A stretch of DNA of 64,000 bases from contig NZ_QFYS01000001.1 of the NCBI RefSeq assembly GCF_003254525.1, positions 62,001 to 126,000 on the forward strand, written 5' to 3'. The notes beneath the pieces are model-generated. The model made no database searches. It was not told where the DNA came from and saw only the letters and a program-made list of their open reading frames with translations. Below, piece after piece: positions 61,571-64,000 of this stretch (positions are counted from its first letter, which is position 1; each line of letters starts with the position of its first letter). The stretch is from Phenylobacterium kunshanense. GTDB taxonomy: Bacteria > Pseudomonadota > Alphaproteobacteria > Caulobacterales > Caulobacteraceae. Both the position numbers and the translations under genes were made by a program.

Positions 61571-63430
61571 GTGCGCTCGGCTCCTCTCCTCGCCTTTGCC
61601 GCGGCAGCCGCCCTTGGAGGGCCGGCTCTGGCGGCGCAGGAGCATGGCGCGCAGCCGAGCCCGACATCGGCCGCCCAGCCGGCCGGGCCTGAAGCGCCGC
61701 AGCCGGAAGGCGCCCCGCCGCCCGTCGATGAACAACCCCTGGAGGGGCGCGCGCGTCCCGGCCTCTTCAAGGCGCCGCCCCCGCCCGTGGTCATTCCGGA
61801 GAACCCGGGAGCGGTCCGCGCCCCGCCGCCCGAGGCGTTCGACCCGGCGCAATCCGTTCCGATCCCCGACCGCTGGCGGCTCGCCGGCGCGCTCGGAGTC
61901 GTCAAGTCGCGCTGGTTCGATCCCTACAACCAGAACTTCTGGAAGGGCGACATCCCGATCAAGGGGACCGAGGACTGGTTCTTCGCGGCCACGGCGATCT
62001 CGGACACGGTGATCGAGCCGCGCAGCTTCCCGATCCCCGTCGGGGTGCAGACCACCTCGCGCCCGGGCAGCCTGGACATCTTCGGCAAGGACAGCAGCCT
62101 CGTCGTCGCCCAGACCGTCATCGCGGCCGCTTCGCTCATCAAGGGCTCCACGGCCTACAAGCCGCCGGAAATGGAGTTCCGCGTCGCGCTCGCCTACCAG
62201 CACAACTATGTGGACGTGCCGGAGCGGCGGGTGCTGTACGTGGAGCCGAGTCGCAAGTCGCGCCGTAGCGACTCCTTCATCGGGGTGCAGGAAGCCTTCT
62301 TCGACTATCACCTGCGCGACGTTTCCGACCGCTACGACTTCGACAGCGTACGGGTGGGCATACAGCCGTTCTCGAGCGAATTCCGGGGCTTCCTGTTCCA
62401 GGACAATCAGCTCGGCGTCCGCTTCTTCGGCAACCGGGACAACAACCGGTTCCAATACAACCTGGCCGCCTTCTGGCGGATCGAGAAGGACACCAATTCG
62501 GGCCTGAACGACATCGGCCAGGATCTGCGGAAGGACTACGTCTTCATCGCGTCGATGTACCGCCAGGACCTGCCGTTCCCGGGGATCACCAGCCAGGTGA
62601 TGGTGGCGCACAATCGCAACCGGGAAGGCGATGAGATCTACGTCGACAAGAACGGCTTTCCCCAGCGACCGGCCCTGCTGGGGAACCTCCGGGGCCGGGA
62701 CTACGATGTCACCTATCTGGGATACTCGACCGACGGCCGCGTGGGACGGGTCAATCTGACAGCGTCGGCGTTCTATGCGTTCGGCGAGGACCGGAACAAC
62801 ACCTTCACCGGTCGGAAGGCCAAGATCCGCAGCTGGTTCGTGGCGGCGGAGCCGTCGATCGACCTCGACTGGACACGGCTGCGTCTGCAGGGCCTCTACG
62901 CTTCTGCCGACAAGGATCCTTACGACAACCGCGAACGGGGTTTCGACGCCATCTTTGAGAACCCACAGTTCGCAGGTTCTGACACTAGCTATTGGATTCG
63001 ACAGACAATTCCTCTCGCGGGCGGTGGTCGCGTGATCGGCGTCAACGGCCGGAACGGGGTGCTGAACAGCCTGCGCTCCTCCAAGGAGGAGGGGCAGTCG
63101 AACTTCAACAATCCGGGCACGGTCCTGCTGGGCGGCGGCGCGGACTTTGACGTCACGCCCGAACTTCGGGTCACCACCAACCTGAACCACCTGGCTTTCG
63201 CCGACACCGCGATCCTGCAGGCCCTTCGCCAGGAGGGATCGATCCCGAAGTCGCTGGGCTGGGACGCTTCGGTCTCGACGATCTGGCGGCCGAAGATGTC
63301 CCAGAACATCGTGCTGCGCGCCTCGGCGGCGGCGTTCGACCCCGGCAAGGGGTTCAAAGACCTGTTCACCAACAGCCCGCGGCACAAGCGGTACTATTCG
63401 GTACTGCTCAACGCGGTTCTTACCTTCTAG
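61571..63430 (+). CDS. Predicted outer-membrane beta-barrel linked to multihaem cytochromes
   Basis: A 619-aa protein starting with GTG at 61571 (AGGGG 8 bases upstream). It has a signal peptide (RSAPLLAFAAAAALGGPALAA), then a Pro-rich segment of about 60 residues, followed by many amphipathic strands alternating with turns (VALAYQHNYVDVPERRVLYV, RVGIQPFSSEFRGFLFQDNQ, YNLAAFWRIEK, VNLTASAFYAFGEDRN, LRLQGLYASADK) up to a terminal Phe (LLNAVLTF), the outer-membrane signal. It has no cysteines for haem, so it is more likely the porin part of a conduit. It is placed between a lipoprotein and a second cytochrome; a porin role is inferred. Confidence 0.75.
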   Translation: MRSAPLLAFAAAAALGGPALAAQEHGAQPSPTSAAQPAGPEAPQPEGAPPPVDEQPLEGRARPGLFKAPPPPVVIPENPGAVRAPPPEAFDPAQSVPIPDRWRLAGALGVVKSRWFDPYNQNFWKGDIPIKGTEDWFFAATAISDTVIEPRSFPIPVGVQTTSRPGSLDIFGKDSSLVVAQTVIAAASLIKGSTAYKPPEMEFRVALAYQHNYVDVPERRVLYVEPSRKSRRSDSFIGVQEAFFDYHLRDVSDRYDFDSVRVGIQPFSSEFRGFLFQDNQLGVRFFGNRDNNRFQYNLAAFWRIEKDTNSGLNDIGQDLRKDYVFIASMYRQDLPFPGITSQVMVAHNRNREGDEIYVDKNGFPQRPALLGNLRGRDYDVTYLGYSTDGRVGRVNLTASAFYAFGEDRNNTFTGRKAKIRSWFVAAEPSIDLDWTRLRLQGLYASADKDPYDNRERGFDAIFENPQFAGSDTSYWIRQTIPLAGGGRVIGVNGRNGVLNSLRSSKEEGQSNFNNPGTVLLGGGADFDVTPELRVTTNLNHLAFADTAILQALRQEGSIPKSLGWDASVSTIWRPKMSQNIVLRASAAAFDPGKGFKDLFTNSPRHKRYYSVLLNAVLTF

Positions 63431-63437
63431 GGCCAAG

Positions 63438-64000
63438 ATGCTGAAGTTTGGGGGAAAATGGCTGAAGCTCGGGGCGCTGGCGGCGGTGACCGTTCTGGCG
63501 CCGCTCAGCCTGTCCGCCAGCGAGGCCGAGAAGCCGGTTAAGCGCGTCTATGCGCCCGCGGCTCCGGCGCGCCTGGGCCTGACCGACGCTGACGTGGACA
63601 AGTCCAGTGCCGGGTGCCTCACCTGTCACACCGACACCGACGCCAAGAGCATGCACGTGTCCCAGGCGGTGAAGCTGGGCTGCGCCGACTGCCATGGCGG
63701 GGACGCGTCGGTACGCCTGCCGGATGGCATGGCGCGCCAGGCGCCCCAGTACGCACAGGTCCGCGACAAGGCCCACGTGCTGCCGAAGTATCCGAAGAGC
63801 TGGCACTATCCGAGTTCGGCCAACCCCAAGGCCAGCTACACGCTGCTGAACAAGGAGAGCCCCGAGTTCATCCGCTTCGTGAACCCGTCGGACTACCGCG
63901 TGGCGCGGCAGGCCTGCGGCGCCTGCCACATGGAGCTGATCGAGCGCGCGGAGCGGTCCATGATGGCCACCGGCGTCATGCTGTGGGGCGGCGGCGCGTA
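63438..64000 (+). CDS. Multihaem c-type cytochrome, C-terminus cut by window edge
   Basis: An open frame starting with ATG at 63438, 7 bases after the barrel gene, and running off the right edge (at least 187 codons). It has an exported N-terminus (MLKFGGKWLKLGALAAVTVL, ending near SLSASEA). Haem-binding motifs: CLTCH (60-64), CADCH (82-86) and CGACH (160-164), with further histidines (H73, H113, H123) as possible ligands. More haem sites may lie beyond the window. It is probably the redox partner of the upstream five-haem cytochrome, perhaps the surface or terminal carrier; the total haem number cannot be known here. Confidence 0.85.
   Translation, partial: MLKFGGKWLKLGALAAVTVLAPLSLSASEAEKPVKRVYAPAAPARLGLTDADVDKSSAGCLTCHTDTDAKSMHVSQAVKLGCADCHGGDASVRLPDGMARQAPQYAQVRDKAHVLPKYPKSWHYPSSANPKASYTLLNKESPEFIRFVNPSDYRVARQACGACHMELIERAERSMMATGVMLWGGGA

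Overview
The window is GC-rich, densely coded alphaproteobacterial DNA. Gene content and order point to the order Caulobacterales, most likely Phenylobacterium or a close relative. The evidence is a flbT-flaF-flagellin-flaEY block next to an FlmG-type flagellin glycosyltransferase, two CtrA-type boxes (TTAA-N7-TTAA), sigma-54 type flagellin promoters, and an alphaproteobacterial SOS box (GTTC-N7-GTTC) before ssb. I see no phage, insertion sequence or CRISPR array; the region looks like a chromosomal backbone with one accessory-looking block on the right.

Left part (1-19.5 kb): ammonium transport (glnK-amtB), two small secreted proteins, a glyQ-DUF2314-glyS unit joined by 1-base stop/start overlaps, ppdK, an amidohydrolase of the D-aminoacylase type, a KAS III-like enzyme, an outer-membrane barrel protein, a fatty acid hydroxylase-like membrane protein, a degenerate Nudix regulator overlapping an HD phosphohydrolase gene, a universal stress protein behind a FixK/FNR-like box, and a MoxR ATPase.

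Flagellar filament region (19.6-31.3 kb): pseI (pseudaminate synthesis), a SpsF-like nucleotidyltransferase, an acidic protein and flmG (flagellin glycosylation), then flbT and flaF (flagellin regulation and assembly), three flagellins, flaG and a flaEY-like gene. CtrA boxes lie before pseI and between flmG and flbT. Sigma-54 promoters with upstream paired FlbD-like elements lie before two flagellins. Together these suggest that filament subunits and their glycosylation are under one cell-cycle hierarchy.

Middle (31.3-47.6 kb): two small membrane-associated proteins, ssb, a TauD-type dioxygenase divergent from a Crp/Fnr regulator, tryptophan dioxygenase, two tandem proteins fusing a cysteine-less peroxiredoxin fold to a 2OG-Fe(II) oxygenase, gyrA behind a 30-nt alternating pyrimidine-purine tract, coaD, two cyclophilins, queA-tgt (with a Tgt lacking its three zinc cysteines), and tRNA-Lys(UUU).

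Right part (47.1-64 kb) is the most unusual. Leftward runs a probable operon: TpsB transporter, TpsA exoprotein, a secreted TPR-CHAT protease, a GT4 glycosyltransferase and perhaps a small secreted protein. Divergent from it runs a set encoding a five-heme c-type cytochrome, a lipoprotein with two GlcG/HbpS-type domains, a predicted outer-membrane barrel and a second multiheme cytochrome cut by the window edge. The first set looks like a surface-adhesin secretion, processing and modification system. The second looks like a porin-cytochrome electron conduit. Neither matches a characterised system that I recognise as a whole.
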